Shown: positions 19,567 through 27,327 of the stretch, piece after piece
Layout of the letters: each line of letters starts with the position of its first letter
How positions within the stretch are numbered: the first letter of the stretch is position 1
Source of the DNA: Methylovirgula sp. HY1
GTDB taxonomy: Bacteria > Pseudomonadota > Alphaproteobacteria > Rhizobiales > Beijerinckiaceae
Length of the DNA stretch: 64,000 nucleotides
NCBI RefSeq assembly: GCF_019343105.1
Contig: NZ_CP073764.1
Span: 1,054,001 to 1,118,000, forward strand
Direction: 5' to 3'
Notes under the pieces: generated by a model
What the model was told of the DNA's origin: nothing
Seen by the model: only the letters and a program-made list of their open reading frames with translations
Database searches by the model: none
Made by a program: the position numbers and the translations under genes

Positions 19567-20034
19567 ATGGCTCTCTCACGTCTAATATACTTCTCCGAGA
19601 ACCAAATGACGCGCGGAGAACAATCCGTCCTGAGCCAGCTCGGCCAGATTCTGAGCGTCTCCAATCGCAACAATAAGGCGGTCGACATCAGTGGCGCCCT
19701 CATCTTCGATGATCTTTGGTTCGTCCAGGCTCTCGAAGGGGATCGCAAGGCCGTTTGGCAGAAGTTTCAACGTATCTGTGACGACGAGCGCCACGGCAAT
19801 ATCGTCCTCGTCGAGATGCGCGACATCGAAGAACGTTTGTTCGGCAATTGGTGGATGGGATTGGCCGTCCATAATGAACGCACGCACGCGGCCTTCACGC
19901 CCTATTTGCGGCACGACCGCTTGTCGCCGGTCGACATGTCAGCCAGCGCGCTTCTCACGCTCATGATCACTGTCGCAAAGCTCGGCCTGTCGCGCGAAGT
20001 TCTGAGCAGCACTATTTTAAATTATAACATCTGA
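19567..20034 (+). CDS. BLUF-domain blue-light photoreceptor
   Basis: A 155-residue protein consisting of one BLUF domain, which senses blue light through FAD. The key Tyr is in SRLIYFSEN (residue 8). An Asn-rich stretch, SNRNNKAVDISGALIF, precedes the essential Gln in FVQALEG, and the Trp/Met element is FGNWWMGLA. A C-terminal helical cap follows (LLTLMITVAKLGLSRE). GGAAGG lies upstream of the ATG at 19567. There is no fused output domain, so it probably acts through a partner protein, not identified here. Confidence 0.93.
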   Translation: MALSRLIYFSENQMTRGEQSVLSQLGQILSVSNRNNKAVDISGALIFDDLWFVQALEGDRKAVWQKFQRICDDERHGNIVLVEMRDIEERLFGNWWMGLAVHNERTHAAFTPYLRHDRLSPVDMSASALLTLMITVAKLGLSREVLSSTILNYNI

Positions 20035-20104
20035 AGTGCAGCCAGCGTCATAGATATGGCTCAGCTCGCGCCTCACGCGCGACGAATAATGGCGAAGCCG
20101 ACGC

Positions 20105-20156
20105 CAGAGCGTTTTCCGATCGGGTGGACTCACCCGATCGATAGGAAACCGCTCCA
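20105..20156. repeat. Dispersed palindromic repeat
   Basis: GAGCGTTTTCCGATCGGGTG pairs with CACCCGATCGATAGGAAACC around a short centre. This is another copy of the family at 4363-4474 and 5888-5968. It lies downstream of the BLUF gene, where it could act as a terminator. Confidence 0.8.
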
Positions 20157-20292
20157 AATCCAGGACACATTCAAGCCGTCCCGAGCCGCCGTTTCGGCCT
20201 TCAAATTTGACGTCAAACGTCACCGTTTCGTCATGGGTGACGCGCACACTTGACAAATAAACGGGACCGATGATGCCGGGAGGACCGTTGCG

Positions 20293-21357
20293 ATGAATGA
20301 CGTTCGCGAAACTGATGCGCGCTCATACAATCCCGCCCAGGCCGTACTTTATGGCCAACTCGTCGAGATTGCGTACCAAATGTACGACAATGCGCCGGCG
20401 AACCCCGAGCCGTCGCCGCCCTCGCCTTTCTTCCCAGGCTTTAAATTTATCGCCTGGGTGCAAATGAAAGATTTCATCCTCGAGGAGAGCGACTGGACAT
20501 TTTACGGCCTGATCGCACAAAGCATTGCGGACGCAAATAAATTCATCCTCGCCATTCGCGGGACGAGCAATCTGACCGAATGGTGGGACGACCTGACCTC
20601 GATGGTGCTCGTGCCATTGGAAGGTTTCGGCAAGGTCGGATATGGCTTCAACCGCATCTATCAGACCTTGCGGGTCGTCACTTACGCGCCCACCGAAGCG
20701 CTTGGTGCCCGGGCAGCAACCCGATCGCTCGAATCAGCCGGCACTTTTGCGCAACAAGTCGCGGCCGCGGTCCAGCAGCATGCAGCGGCCGGTGCGCGGC
20801 GGAGCGAATCGACGGTGGAAGCCCCGCCTCCGGCCATCGAATCGGTCGAGGTGACTGGGCATAGTCTCGGCTCCGCGCTCGCCACGCTCTATGTCGCGGA
20901 AAATGCCAAGGCCGGCCTCGTCAAGACGCCGATGATCTGCACCTTTGCTTCACCGCGGGTCGGCGATCCGGACTTCGCGACGACATTCAACGAGCTCGGA
21001 CTCACCTCATGGCGCATCGTCAACGAGCTCGATATTGTGCCCAAGCTCCCATTTCTCGGATTTCAGCATGTCGAGACGGAACATGCCTATAATTCGGGAT
21101 GGTCGGTCGATTGGACGCTGTCGTGCTGGCATGCACTGACGACCTATTTGCACCTGCTCGATCCAAAACAGCCGCTGGCGCCGGAATGCCGATGGCCGCC
21201 GAAAACGGATGCCACCGCCGCGCTGCGTGCGCCCGTCGCGGCGGCAAGAGCGGCAACGGTGCAAGCGGCTCCGGCTGACAAGGAGATCGCCGTTTCTGTC
21301 CCGCAGGATCATGGCACCACGATCGCCATTACGATCAAGATCGGGCAAAGCAGCTAG
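20293..21357 (+). CDS. Class 3 lipase-family protein
   Basis: A 354-residue alpha/beta hydrolase. The nucleophile elbow is VTGHSLGSALATLY (Ser about residue 191). The oxyanion segment is ILAIRGTSNLTEWWDDL, the acid is probably in NELDIVPKLP, and a late His appears in CWHALTTYLHL. No signal peptide is seen, so it is likely cytoplasmic or exported by another route. GGGAGGA precedes the ATG. It is the last gene before the prophage edge, and the prophage has its own class 3 lipase at 25301, so recruitment from phage to host or the reverse is possible. Confidence 0.88.
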   Translation: MNDVRETDARSYNPAQAVLYGQLVEIAYQMYDNAPANPEPSPPSPFFPGFKFIAWVQMKDFILEESDWTFYGLIAQSIADANKFILAIRGTSNLTEWWDDLTSMVLVPLEGFGKVGYGFNRIYQTLRVVTYAPTEALGARAATRSLESAGTFAQQVAAAVQQHAAAGARRSESTVEAPPPAIESVEVTGHSLGSALATLYVAENAKAGLVKTPMICTFASPRVGDPDFATTFNELGLTSWRIVNELDIVPKLPFLGFQHVETEHAYNSGWSVDWTLSCWHALTTYLHLLDPKQPLAPECRWPPKTDATAALRAPVAAARAATVQAAPADKEIAVSVPQDHGTTIAITIKIGQSS

Positions 21358-21541
21358 CCGAAGTGCTCGTTGTTGACACGTCTGCAAGAGAGCATCGGAC
21401 TTGGCGGAAGGGGTGTCCGTAATATTTAAGCTATAAGTAATTGATTAAATTATATTATTTTACGAAGCTTCAAGAAAACTACCCGAGAAAATACCCGGTT
21501 GCGACCAGGCGATAATTTCCCTTCCGCGCAGCAAAAAAAAG
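21358..21541. other. AT-rich junction at the prophage left edge
   Basis: This stretch turns abruptly AT-rich (about 21418 to 21480) between the host lipase and the prophage terminator. It is a likely location for the left attachment site, but no repeat partner, tRNA or integrase is in the window to prove this. Confidence 0.35.
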
Positions 21542-21577
21542 ACAAAAAAACCCCTCCCTGACCGAGCCAGGGAGGGG
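21542..21577 (-). terminator. Rho-independent terminator of the prophage late operon
   Basis: Perfect 10-bp arms CCCCTCCCTG (21551-21560) and CAGGGAGGGG (21568-21577) enclose a 7-base loop. A-runs at 21533-21540 and 21544-21550 become U-runs in minus-strand transcripts. It is placed immediately downstream of the last prophage gene. Confidence 0.95.
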
Positions 21578-21608
21578 CGCAAATCGATTGGTGATGAAAG
21601 CAGATGAA

Positions 21609-22061
21609 CTATCTCGCGTGCGCGGTCAGAACGCCCCATGCCGCAGCGGCCGCCACTACGGCGCTCATGACAGCGTTCAAAACGAACTTGGCGATGGCGT
21701 TCGTTTTTGAATGGACGCGGGTCGCACCACGTTGCTCGGCACTTTTCGTTTGGCTCGACGCCTTGAGTTCATCAACCTGCTGGACAATTCCAGGCTGACC
21801 ATGGCGCCCGTTGAGTGTCCCTTGAATTTCTTCGATGCGGCGCGTGTGGTCGTCGAGAATAGCGCCTTGCTTCTCGAACTGCGCATAGCCTTTTGAGAGA
21901 TCGCGAAGGATGCCGTCGACCATTCCGGATGTCTTTATGACGATCTCCCTCGTCTCGTACACGGCGCCCCGAATCCCTTCGAGCTTTTCATCGGTGCGCG
22001 CTTCCAGCGTCTCGAAACGCCGCTCCAAAGACGCGTTTGAACTCGCCTCCGATGCGTCCAT
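21609..22061 (-). CDS. Phage coiled-coil protein with C-terminal membrane helix
   Basis: A 150-residue protein, unnamed. Long heptad-like helices (residues 10 to 110, RFETLEARTDEKLEGIRGAV onwards) are followed by one C-terminal hydrophobic helix (FVLNAVMSAVVAAAAAWGVL). This layout is like XhlA- or holin-accessory-type proteins, so a lysis role is plausible. The ATG at 22061 shares its A with the stop of the upstream gene (TGATG). Confidence 0.65.
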   Translation of the reverse strand: MDASEASSNASLERRFETLEARTDEKLEGIRGAVYETREIVIKTSGMVDGILRDLSKGYAQFEKQGAILDDHTRRIEEIQGTLNGRHGQPGIVQQVDELKASSQTKSAEQRGATRVHSKTNAIAKFVLNAVMSAVVAAAAAWGVLTAHAR

Positions 22062-22291
22062 CAGTGTGTCCCTTTTGTTTTGTTGCGTTTGCACATGATT
22101 TTGACGAACTCTTTGCCGGGGCGCGGTGCGAACGCGGCGCCATTTCCAGCCAAAGCGGATTGGGCCATCAGGCCGCATTGCAATTCATTGGTGACGGGAA
22201 CCTTGATGACATCGACGGCATTTTTCGGCCCGCAATCGGATGCGCTCACGGATAGCGAGCATATCAAGATGAGGGCGGAAAAAGTTGTCAT
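22061..22291 (-). CDS. Small secreted phage protein
   Basis: A 76-residue protein with an N-terminal signal-like segment (MTTFSALILICSLSVSASDC). The cysteine after SAS-D could also be read as a degenerate lipobox. VIKVPVTNELQCGLMAQSAL is a distinctive motif that I associate with short phage lysis-cassette proteins, although I cannot name it. It is overlapped by one base with the downstream gene. Confidence 0.6.
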   Translation of the reverse strand: MTTFSALILICSLSVSASDCGPKNAVDVIKVPVTNELQCGLMAQSALAGNGAAFAPRPGKEFVKIMCKRNKTKGTH

Positions 22292-22294
22292 GCG

Positions 22295-22546
22295 TTAGGC
22301 CGCCTCATAAGTCGCTTCGAAAATGTCCGGCTTGCACGGATAGAACTCACCTTTGACGCCGCGAATGATCCAGTCGCCGAGACTCGCCAGCATGTCCCCT
22401 TCTGGGGTCGCGACAGTGAGGCAATCCGGTGTGCCGCTTCGGATAACGACGGTGCTTCCGGCGGCCCATATCATAATGGCTTGGGTGTTTTTTCCATTGA
22501 ACTGTACGGCGTCAATCACAACGGGTTTCTTGCGATATTTTGGCAC
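22295..22546 (-). CDS. Conserved phage protein (PKYRKKPVVIDAVQF family)
   Basis: An 83-residue protein starting at a GTG (22546) with GAGAGGA about 8 bases upstream. The opening PKYRKKPVVIDAVQFNG and closing GDWIIRGVKGEFYPCKPDIF are typical of a widespread small phage protein of unknown function. The start overlaps the stop of the upstream gene (TAGTG). Confidence 0.8.
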   Translation of the reverse strand: MPKYRKKPVVIDAVQFNGKNTQAIMIWAAGSTVVIRSGTPDCLTVATPEGDMLASLGDWIIRGVKGEFYPCKPDIFEATYEAA

Positions 22547-22965
22547 TATCTTATCCTCTCAATCTCGACTAAAGCCGTCCCCGCGCGCTCAAAGCCGAGC
22601 GCTCTTGCGCCACCGCGCGAAAGATCGGCGCATCTGCGCGTCCAGCGTGCAGGACCGAGGTCATTGTGTCGGACGACCACGCAGCGGCCGCGCAAGCAAA
22701 CGCGATAGCGTTCGCCATGTGGCGTGAACGGCAATGCGATGCTGAGACCGTTCGGCCGGAAGCGCTCGCCATTCGCCGTGCGGTGGCCCGACTCGAGGCC
22801 GTACCAGCTCGCGCGGCAGCGAGCGGTGGCATCAGCGCGCGCGCTCGCCAGAACGAGGATCGCAAATAGGATGAAAATGACGAGCACCAAGAGGCCGCGC
22901 CAGAATTCAGCGCCAGCCCATTTGGCCCATTGCCGCGGGGTCGCGAGCTGCCGGGCGCGCATCAT
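22546..22965 (-). CDS. RlpA-like double-psi beta-barrel protein with membrane anchor
   Basis: A 139-residue protein. An N-terminal helix (FWRGLLVLVIFILFAILVLA) is followed by an RlpA-like barrel, recognised by ASWYGLESGHRTANGERF, RVCLRGRCVVVRHNDLGP and the end ADLSRGGARALGF. RlpA-type domains bind or cleave denuded peptidoglycan, so it may help lysis or DNA entry. The start at 22965 overlaps the upstream stop (ATGA); an ATG three bases on is equally possible. Confidence 0.75.
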   Translation of the reverse strand: MMRARQLATPRQWAKWAGAEFWRGLLVLVIFILFAILVLASARADATARCRASWYGLESGHRTANGERFRPNGLSIALPFTPHGERYRVCLRGRCVVVRHNDLGPARWTRRCADLSRGGARALGFERAGTALVEIERIR

Positions 22966-23729
22966 GCGGCCTGGCGCAGCGCCGCCATATCGGCGACGAG
23001 CGCGGCGCGATCGAAATCGGATGGCGCCATGCCGGTGACCTCGATCCAATCCGGCGACAAAAGCCCATAGCTTTCGTCGGTATAGGCCCACCAGAAATTC
23101 CAGCTCATCCGCATGAGCTTGCCCCAAGAGATGAAATAGACGGAGCCATGATCATAGCCGACGACATAGACGCAATGGCCGCCCCATGAGCCCGGCGCGC
23201 CATTGCCCGTGAGGCCCTCCGGCGGCACGAGCCAGATGCTCTGCCCTTGCGCGCTGATCGGCAGCGCGACGCCGATATAGGCGCCTCCAAAAAGCCAGAT
23301 CGCATCCTTGATGTCTTTGATGTCGTGCGGCTGCAAAGCGACGAAGCCGTCGAGCGAATGCCCATCGACCGGATTTTTCAGCCAATATTTCAGGACATCG
23401 GTTTCGACCGCGCCATTATCGGTCGAGGCGTCGCCCGGCACATAGCCGAACTTCTCATAGAGGCCGATGATCGTGGAATCGGGTAGCGTCAGCATCTTGC
23501 CAGTGCTCTGGAGCGTCCATGCTTGAATCGCATGCCCGACGCCGGCGCAGGTACAATCTCCAAGCGTCGTGTTCAGCATCGCGCCCCAATCGGCCGGCCC
23601 GTGCTCGCCCCAATTGCAGCTCGCGGGGGGCGCCGGCAGGTTTGCCGTGTATTTCGCGAGCATCGGAATGCGCATGTCATGTTTGGGCGCGAGCTTGCCG
23701 AGCTTCATCACTGGCATGATGTCAGCCAT
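22962..23729 (-). CDS. Papain-like (C1) cysteine peptidase-family protein
   Basis: A 255-residue protein with a papain-like layout. The candidate nucleophile is in LGDCTCAGVGHAIQAWT, the histidine is in GGHCVYVVGYDHGSVYFI, and the following SWG is the usual companion. The C-terminal part looks extended but no signal peptide is seen. Such proteins occur in tailed phages near lysis and tail genes, possibly as structural or host-processing factors. AAGGAA precedes the ATG. Confidence 0.75.
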   Translation of the reverse strand: MADIMPVMKLGKLAPKHDMRIPMLAKYTANLPAPPASCNWGEHGPADWGAMLNTTLGDCTCAGVGHAIQAWTLQSTGKMLTLPDSTIIGLYEKFGYVPGDASTDNGAVETDVLKYWLKNPVDGHSLDGFVALQPHDIKDIKDAIWLFGGAYIGVALPISAQGQSIWLVPPEGLTGNGAPGSWGGHCVYVVGYDHGSVYFISWGKLMRMSWNFWWAYTDESYGLLSPDWIEVTGMAPSDFDRAALVADMAALRQAA

Positions 23730-23781
23730 GGGGATTTCCTTTTTCGCGAGAAAATTATGCGGAAATTATGTGGGTCCGGGA

Positions 23782-24225
23782 TTACTGGCCGAGATTGATC
23801 GGATGCCGCATATCCGGGACGCCATCTTTGATCGGATAGAGCGTCGTGCCGACGAGACAGGCACGTTCGTAAAGCCTAGCGCCGACGGCCATGCGCCCGC
23901 TTTGCGCTGCGCCGGCTACCGCGCCGATTGTCGCCGGAATGGCCGTGTCGACCTTTTGGTTGAGGCTCGTGATCATGCCGTCTTTGATCCCGATCGCCAC
24001 GTCGGCCGAACCAAAGCCGGCCGTGACTTCGACGGATCGGCGCTTGCCGGGCAGCGACAGAATGCTGGTTTTCACCGAGCAATCCTTCGCCGTCTCGACT
24101 TCGAGATAAGGCTGCGGATCGAAATAGGTCAGCGCGCTCGGTTTCGGTCCGCCGTGAAAGACTGCTTTCGCCGCGCAGCTGCAGAGCAGCAACGCAGCGC
24201 CGAGCGCAAGAACGATCTGACGCAT
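23782..24225 (-). CDS. Phage lipoprotein
   Basis: A 147-residue protein starting MRQIVLALGAALLLCSC, with the lipobox LCSC (Cys near 17) and the +2 Ala expected for outer-membrane retention. The mature part is not recognised; GAVAGAAQSGRMAVGARL is a Gly/Ala-rich, possibly membrane-associated segment. Its ATG overlaps the upstream stop (TGATG). It may be a superinfection-exclusion or spanin-like protein. Confidence 0.65.
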   Translation of the reverse strand: MRQIVLALGAALLLCSCAAKAVFHGGPKPSALTYFDPQPYLEVETAKDCSVKTSILSLPGKRRSVEVTAGFGSADVAIGIKDGMITSLNQKVDTAIPATIGAVAGAAQSGRMAVGARLYERACLVGTTLYPIKDGVPDMRHPINLGQ

Positions 24226-25019
24226 CACGGAATCGGAATGATCGGGGCTAGCTTGCCGATCGACAGCGCGCCGGTGACGATGCCCGTCACCATGTTGACC
24301 GCCGACATCTTCTGGAAAGTTGCAAGTGCCTGACAATTGGCGACGATCGCCGAATTGGGCTGCAGATCGATCATAAGATCGGTGCCGAGTTCGATGTCAT
24401 AGGCGAGATGCAATTTCGGCAGCGACGTGCCGGGCGGCAGCGACTCGACGGCATTGACGAAATCGAGCAGCGATTGCCAGCAGGCCAAGGTTATATTGGT
24501 TGAACCGGCCGGCGCTTTTGCATTGAATGTCTTCGACAAAGCAATCGCGGCTTTGAGATCGGCCGCGCCGTCGCTCGCGACCCAGGTCCGTACTTTGTCG
24601 ATGATCTGATCCGGCGTCTGAATCGCGATCGGTTGCAGCGGCAACGGCGGGAGCGGGATCGGCTGCCACCATCCTTTGGCGCGGTGATGGGCCGCGTGAT
24701 GCGGTTTCGCCGGCACGCCGGCGCGCGCCGGGGTCCAGGCGCCAAAGGTCAGCAACGCGCCGAGGAGGGCAGCGAGAAGGAATAAGCCGATCCTGCCGGC
24801 GATCGGGGGTACCGGCGGCTTCGGACCTGCGAGCGGCCCCGCCTGTGTGCTAGAATAGGCATGCAGGACGATGTTGAGCGGCATCGCGATCAAGGCCGCG
24901 ACACCGACGACCTGGCCCGCATGGGCGATGCCGGCCATCTGCAAAGCCGGCGCGGTAATGCCGGTCAAGATCGCATAGAAGATGTTGAGCCAGATAGAAA
25001 CTTCCGGATCCATTTTCAT
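24225..25019 (-). CDS. Membrane protein of the lysis-region cassette
   Basis: A 264-residue protein. Hydrophobic stretches lie at about 10 to 45 (IWLNIFYAILTGITAPALQM, QVVGVAALIAMPLNIVLHAY) and 65 to 90 (RIGLFLLAALLGALLTFGAW), then a long soluble part. The first two helices resemble a small holin-type domain, followed by a periplasmic region of unknown fold. The ATG at 25019 has GGAGA upstream. I cannot assign a family. Confidence 0.6.
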   Translation of the reverse strand: MKMDPEVSIWLNIFYAILTGITAPALQMAGIAHAGQVVGVAALIAMPLNIVLHAYSSTQAGPLAGPKPPVPPIAGRIGLFLLAALLGALLTFGAWTPARAGVPAKPHHAAHHRAKGWWQPIPLPPLPLQPIAIQTPDQIIDKVRTWVASDGAADLKAAIALSKTFNAKAPAGSTNITLACWQSLLDFVNAVESLPPGTSLPKLHLAYDIELGTDLMIDLQPNSAIVANCQALATFQKMSAVNMVTGIVTGALSIGKLAPIIPIP

Positions 25020-25020
25020 T

Positions 25021-25239
25021 TCAGATCTCCGCTTTCGGAAAATTTGCGAGATAATTTTGAAGCGCGCGCGCCATTTCTTGGGCGCATGCGTGCGCGCAGA
25101 TTTCGTTGGTTGGCGCATCGGCGCCCGGCCGATGTTTCGCAAGAAAATCGAGGACGTTCGCAGCGCTCTCTGCCGCCCAGATACGCGCCATGTCCTTCGA
25201 CCAGATGCCGCCGCTCAGATGATCGTCAGGATGGCTCAT
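25021..25239 (-). CDS. Small phage protein, unknown
   Basis: A 72-residue acidic/helical protein (DMARIWAAESAANVLDFLAK, EMARALQNYLANFPK). GGAGA lies about 8 bases upstream of the ATG at 25239. It ends one base before the following gene's ATG region, so it belongs to the same transcript. No family was recognised. Confidence 0.6.
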   Translation of the reverse strand: MSHPDDHLSGGIWSKDMARIWAAESAANVLDFLAKHRPGADAPTNEICAHACAQEMARALQNYLANFPKAEI

Positions 25240-25300
25240 GCGTTGAATCTCCGGTGAGAGCACCCCGCGCCTGCGATGCGTCGACAAAGGCCGCGAGCCT

Positions 25301-26095
25301 TTAGGCGTCGAGAGCGTCCGCTGTCGCGGCGCGCGGCGCCACGCCGGCCAATCGTTCGACCGCGCGGAGATAAAGCGCCATCCCATGCCACGCGAAAATG
25401 CCGCGCGCCGTAATAGATGCGGTGCTTGGCGGTTCGCAGACCGGAATGAGTGGACGCGGATGCACGTAATCTTCCGCGCCTATAGCGAGCGGCACTTCGG
25501 TGATCATGTCGACCAACACGCGGTCCGTGGTGCCGTTCTGATATGAGCGCTGCGGCACGCCGGCGATGAGTTCGGCGAGCGCCGGAAAACCGGGACGCGG
25601 CTGCCCAAAGCTCACGCAAGCCAGTGGAGGATGCCCGTCATGCACCATGAGGCCGGTCAGGATCGCCGAGCGTGCCGCGCCGAGCGAATGGCCGGCGACG
25701 ACGACATTTGCGCCCAGCATGGGCAGCATCGCCGCCCAGGCATCTTCCATGCCGGCGAGGAAACCCGGATGCACCGGCCCGAGAAAAGCATGACGTGTCG
25801 GGATCGCATCCAGCGCGAACCCGACATAATGCAACCAGTCCTCGATCCGGTGCAGTTTTGACGGAAACGGATCGGCCAGGGCGTCGAGATCGCGAAACCA
25901 ATCCTGCGGCGTCATCGATCCGCGCAAGACCACGACATCGATCTGCCCTACCCGCTTCAGGCTCCAGCAGATCCCATCGTCCTGTTCTGGCTGCTCGAGA
26001 TGATCCCAGGCCACCGGCGCATAGCCGGGATAGGCATAGAGCCCAATGACGAGCGCCGCAATTTCGGCATCGGAAGGAATTGCGATCTCGCTCAT
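25301..26095 (-). CDS. Phage-encoded class 3 lipase
   Basis: A 264-residue hydrolase. The nucleophile elbow VVVAGHSLGAARSAILTG and the oxyanion segment VVVLRGSMTPQDWFRDLDAL are clear, and a terminal His appears in GIFAWHGMALYLRA. The same layout occurs in the host gene at 20293. It is translationally coupled to a small membrane protein (ATGA overlap) in the lysis cassette, so it may act on host membrane lipids or LPS during lysis. Confidence 0.82.
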   Translation of the reverse strand: MSEIAIPSDAEIAALVIGLYAYPGYAPVAWDHLEQPEQDDGICWSLKRVGQIDVVVLRGSMTPQDWFRDLDALADPFPSKLHRIEDWLHYVGFALDAIPTRHAFLGPVHPGFLAGMEDAWAAMLPMLGANVVVAGHSLGAARSAILTGLMVHDGHPPLACVSFGQPRPGFPALAELIAGVPQRSYQNGTTDRVLVDMITEVPLAIGAEDYVHPRPLIPVCEPPSTASITARGIFAWHGMALYLRAVERLAGVAPRAATADALDA

Positions 26096-26265
26096 GATTT
26101 CAGAATCTCCGAAGCGGCGCGATAGGCGATGTCGAACGGCAGAAGCACCGTCGACGCGATGAGCAGGAAAACAACGAAGAGGACGGTCGCAACGATCGTC
26201 ACGCCCGTGAGCGCATAGGAGGCGCCCATGACGAAGGCGCGCCGGCATGCGCGGCGCAGTCTCAT
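26092..26265 (-). CDS. Small single-span membrane protein (holin candidate)
   Basis: A 57-residue protein beginning MRLRRACRRAFVMGAS. A basic N-terminus precedes one long hydrophobic segment (GVTIVATVLFVVFLLIASTV) and a short tail. It overlaps by four bases both the upstream lysozyme stop and the downstream lipase start (ATGA at each end). Position directly after the lysozyme gene and the topology suggest a pinholin or antiholin-type role. Confidence 0.6.
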   Translation of the reverse strand: MRLRRACRRAFVMGASYALTGVTIVATVLFVVFLLIASTVLLPFDIAYRAASEILKS

Positions 26266-26786
26266 GCCGGATGCCCTTTGCCGAGAATGGCTCCCAGCAT
26301 CTTACGGGCGCCCATGGCGACGCGTATCGCCGGTAGCCACGGATAATGGCCCTGGAAGATCTGGCCCTCCGCCCGGCGGCGCCGCACGAGATCGCCGAGC
26401 ACGCGGCCGCCGGCGCGATCCCATTCCATGAGGATGCCGGGTACCGCGCCGTAATTTCCGGCGTTGAGATGCGCGAGGAAAGCGGCTCTTGCGAGCGAGC
26501 CCTCACCGCAATTATAGGTGAAGTCGACAAGCGCATCGAACTGGCATTGCGACAGCGGGACATGCACTTCGCGCAGCACCTCGTCTTCATATCTGACGAG
26601 ATCGCGGGCGAGGATCTGATCGGCCTGCACGCGCGTGATCACCATACCGGGATGCACAAATGGCGCGCCGGCCATGGTCGTGTGGCCATAGCCTATTGTC
26701 CAGACGCCGACCACATCGGGATAAGCGCGAAGGCGCAGGCCTTCCTGCGCGCCGGTGAAGGCGCGTCCTTTATCTGAAACGTGCAT
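26262..26786 (-). CDS. Phage lysozyme (GH24 endolysin)
   Basis: A 174-residue muramidase of the T4/P22 type. The catalytic Glu is in GAQEGLRLRAYPD, and the downstream VGVWTIGYGHT, VPLSQCQFDALVDFTYNCG and RAAFLAHLN motifs are typical. There is no signal-anchor sequence, so release to the periplasm would need a holin. AGGAG precedes the ATG. A short hydrophobic-basic tail follows the catalytic domain. Confidence 0.93.
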   Translation of the reverse strand: MHVSDKGRAFTGAQEGLRLRAYPDVVGVWTIGYGHTTMAGAPFVHPGMVITRVQADQILARDLVRYEDEVLREVHVPLSQCQFDALVDFTYNCGEGSLARAAFLAHLNAGNYGAVPGILMEWDRAGGRVLGDLVRRRRAEGQIFQGHYPWLPAIRVAMGARKMLGAILGKGHPA

Positions 26787-26805
26787 GATTGCTCCTATGG
26801 AAGCG

Positions 26806-27327
26806 TCAGGTCGTCGGCGCGCCGAAGCTCAGATAGGCGAGCGCGAAGCGGATCGCGCCGCCGGTGAAATCGCCGCCGGCGGTCGAGGTCAGCAGAAGAT
26901 TGGTGGCGGCGGCGAAAACGAAGGGACCGCATGGAATCGCGATCGAGCCCGCGCCTGGCGCAAGGCCGGTTGCAAATTTTGCCGGCGTTCCGGCGATGCC
27001 GAGTTCGAACGCGGTCGCGCCGGTAATCGGCTGCTTGATGATGTAGGAGACGGCGAGCAGCATGCAGTTGGCTGGGATGGCGATGATGCTCGTATAATTT
27101 GCGCTGGCCGTCGGCAGCGGCTCATTGCCACCCTCGAGCAGCGTCGGCTGCAAAGAGGAACCAAACTGGCCGAACACGCCATTGACCGGAAAGCCGCCGA
27201 CGGTCGCGCCGTCCTGGGCGACGAGCCGCCGGTTCGTCGTGTCGAACACGACCTCGCCGGGCGGCCCCATGAACTCAGCGACCTGAGCGGCGGTCCCGCG
27301 CCGCAACTGTAATTGCGCAGAGGCCAT
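26806..27327 (-). CDS. Fibre protein with an Mtd-type N-terminal domain
   Basis: A 173-residue protein. Residues 1 to 50 (QLQLRRGTAAQVAEFMG, GEVVFDTTNRRLVAQDG, ATVGGFPV) closely resemble, from memory, the N-terminal domain of the BPP-1 major tropism determinant (Mtd). The rest is a small beta-rich domain (ASANYTSIIAIPANCMLLAV). It has no variable repeat. Its ATG shares its A with the stop of the collar gene (TGATG). The domain missing from the DGR variable protein of this phage therefore appears here as a separate gene. Confidence 0.75.
   Translation of the reverse strand: MASAQLQLRRGTAAQVAEFMGPPGEVVFDTTNRRLVAQDGATVGGFPVNGVFGQFGSSLQPTLLEGGNEPLPTASANYTSIIAIPANCMLLAVSYIIKQPITGATAFELGIAGTPAKFATGLAPGAGSIAIPCGPFVFAAATNLLLTSTAGGDFTGGAIRFALAYLSFGAPTT

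Noticed and set aside
21358-21608. tRNA or tmRNA at the prophage left edge
   Set aside because: No cloverleaf or CCA-type end could be recognised; the only clear structure is the terminator.
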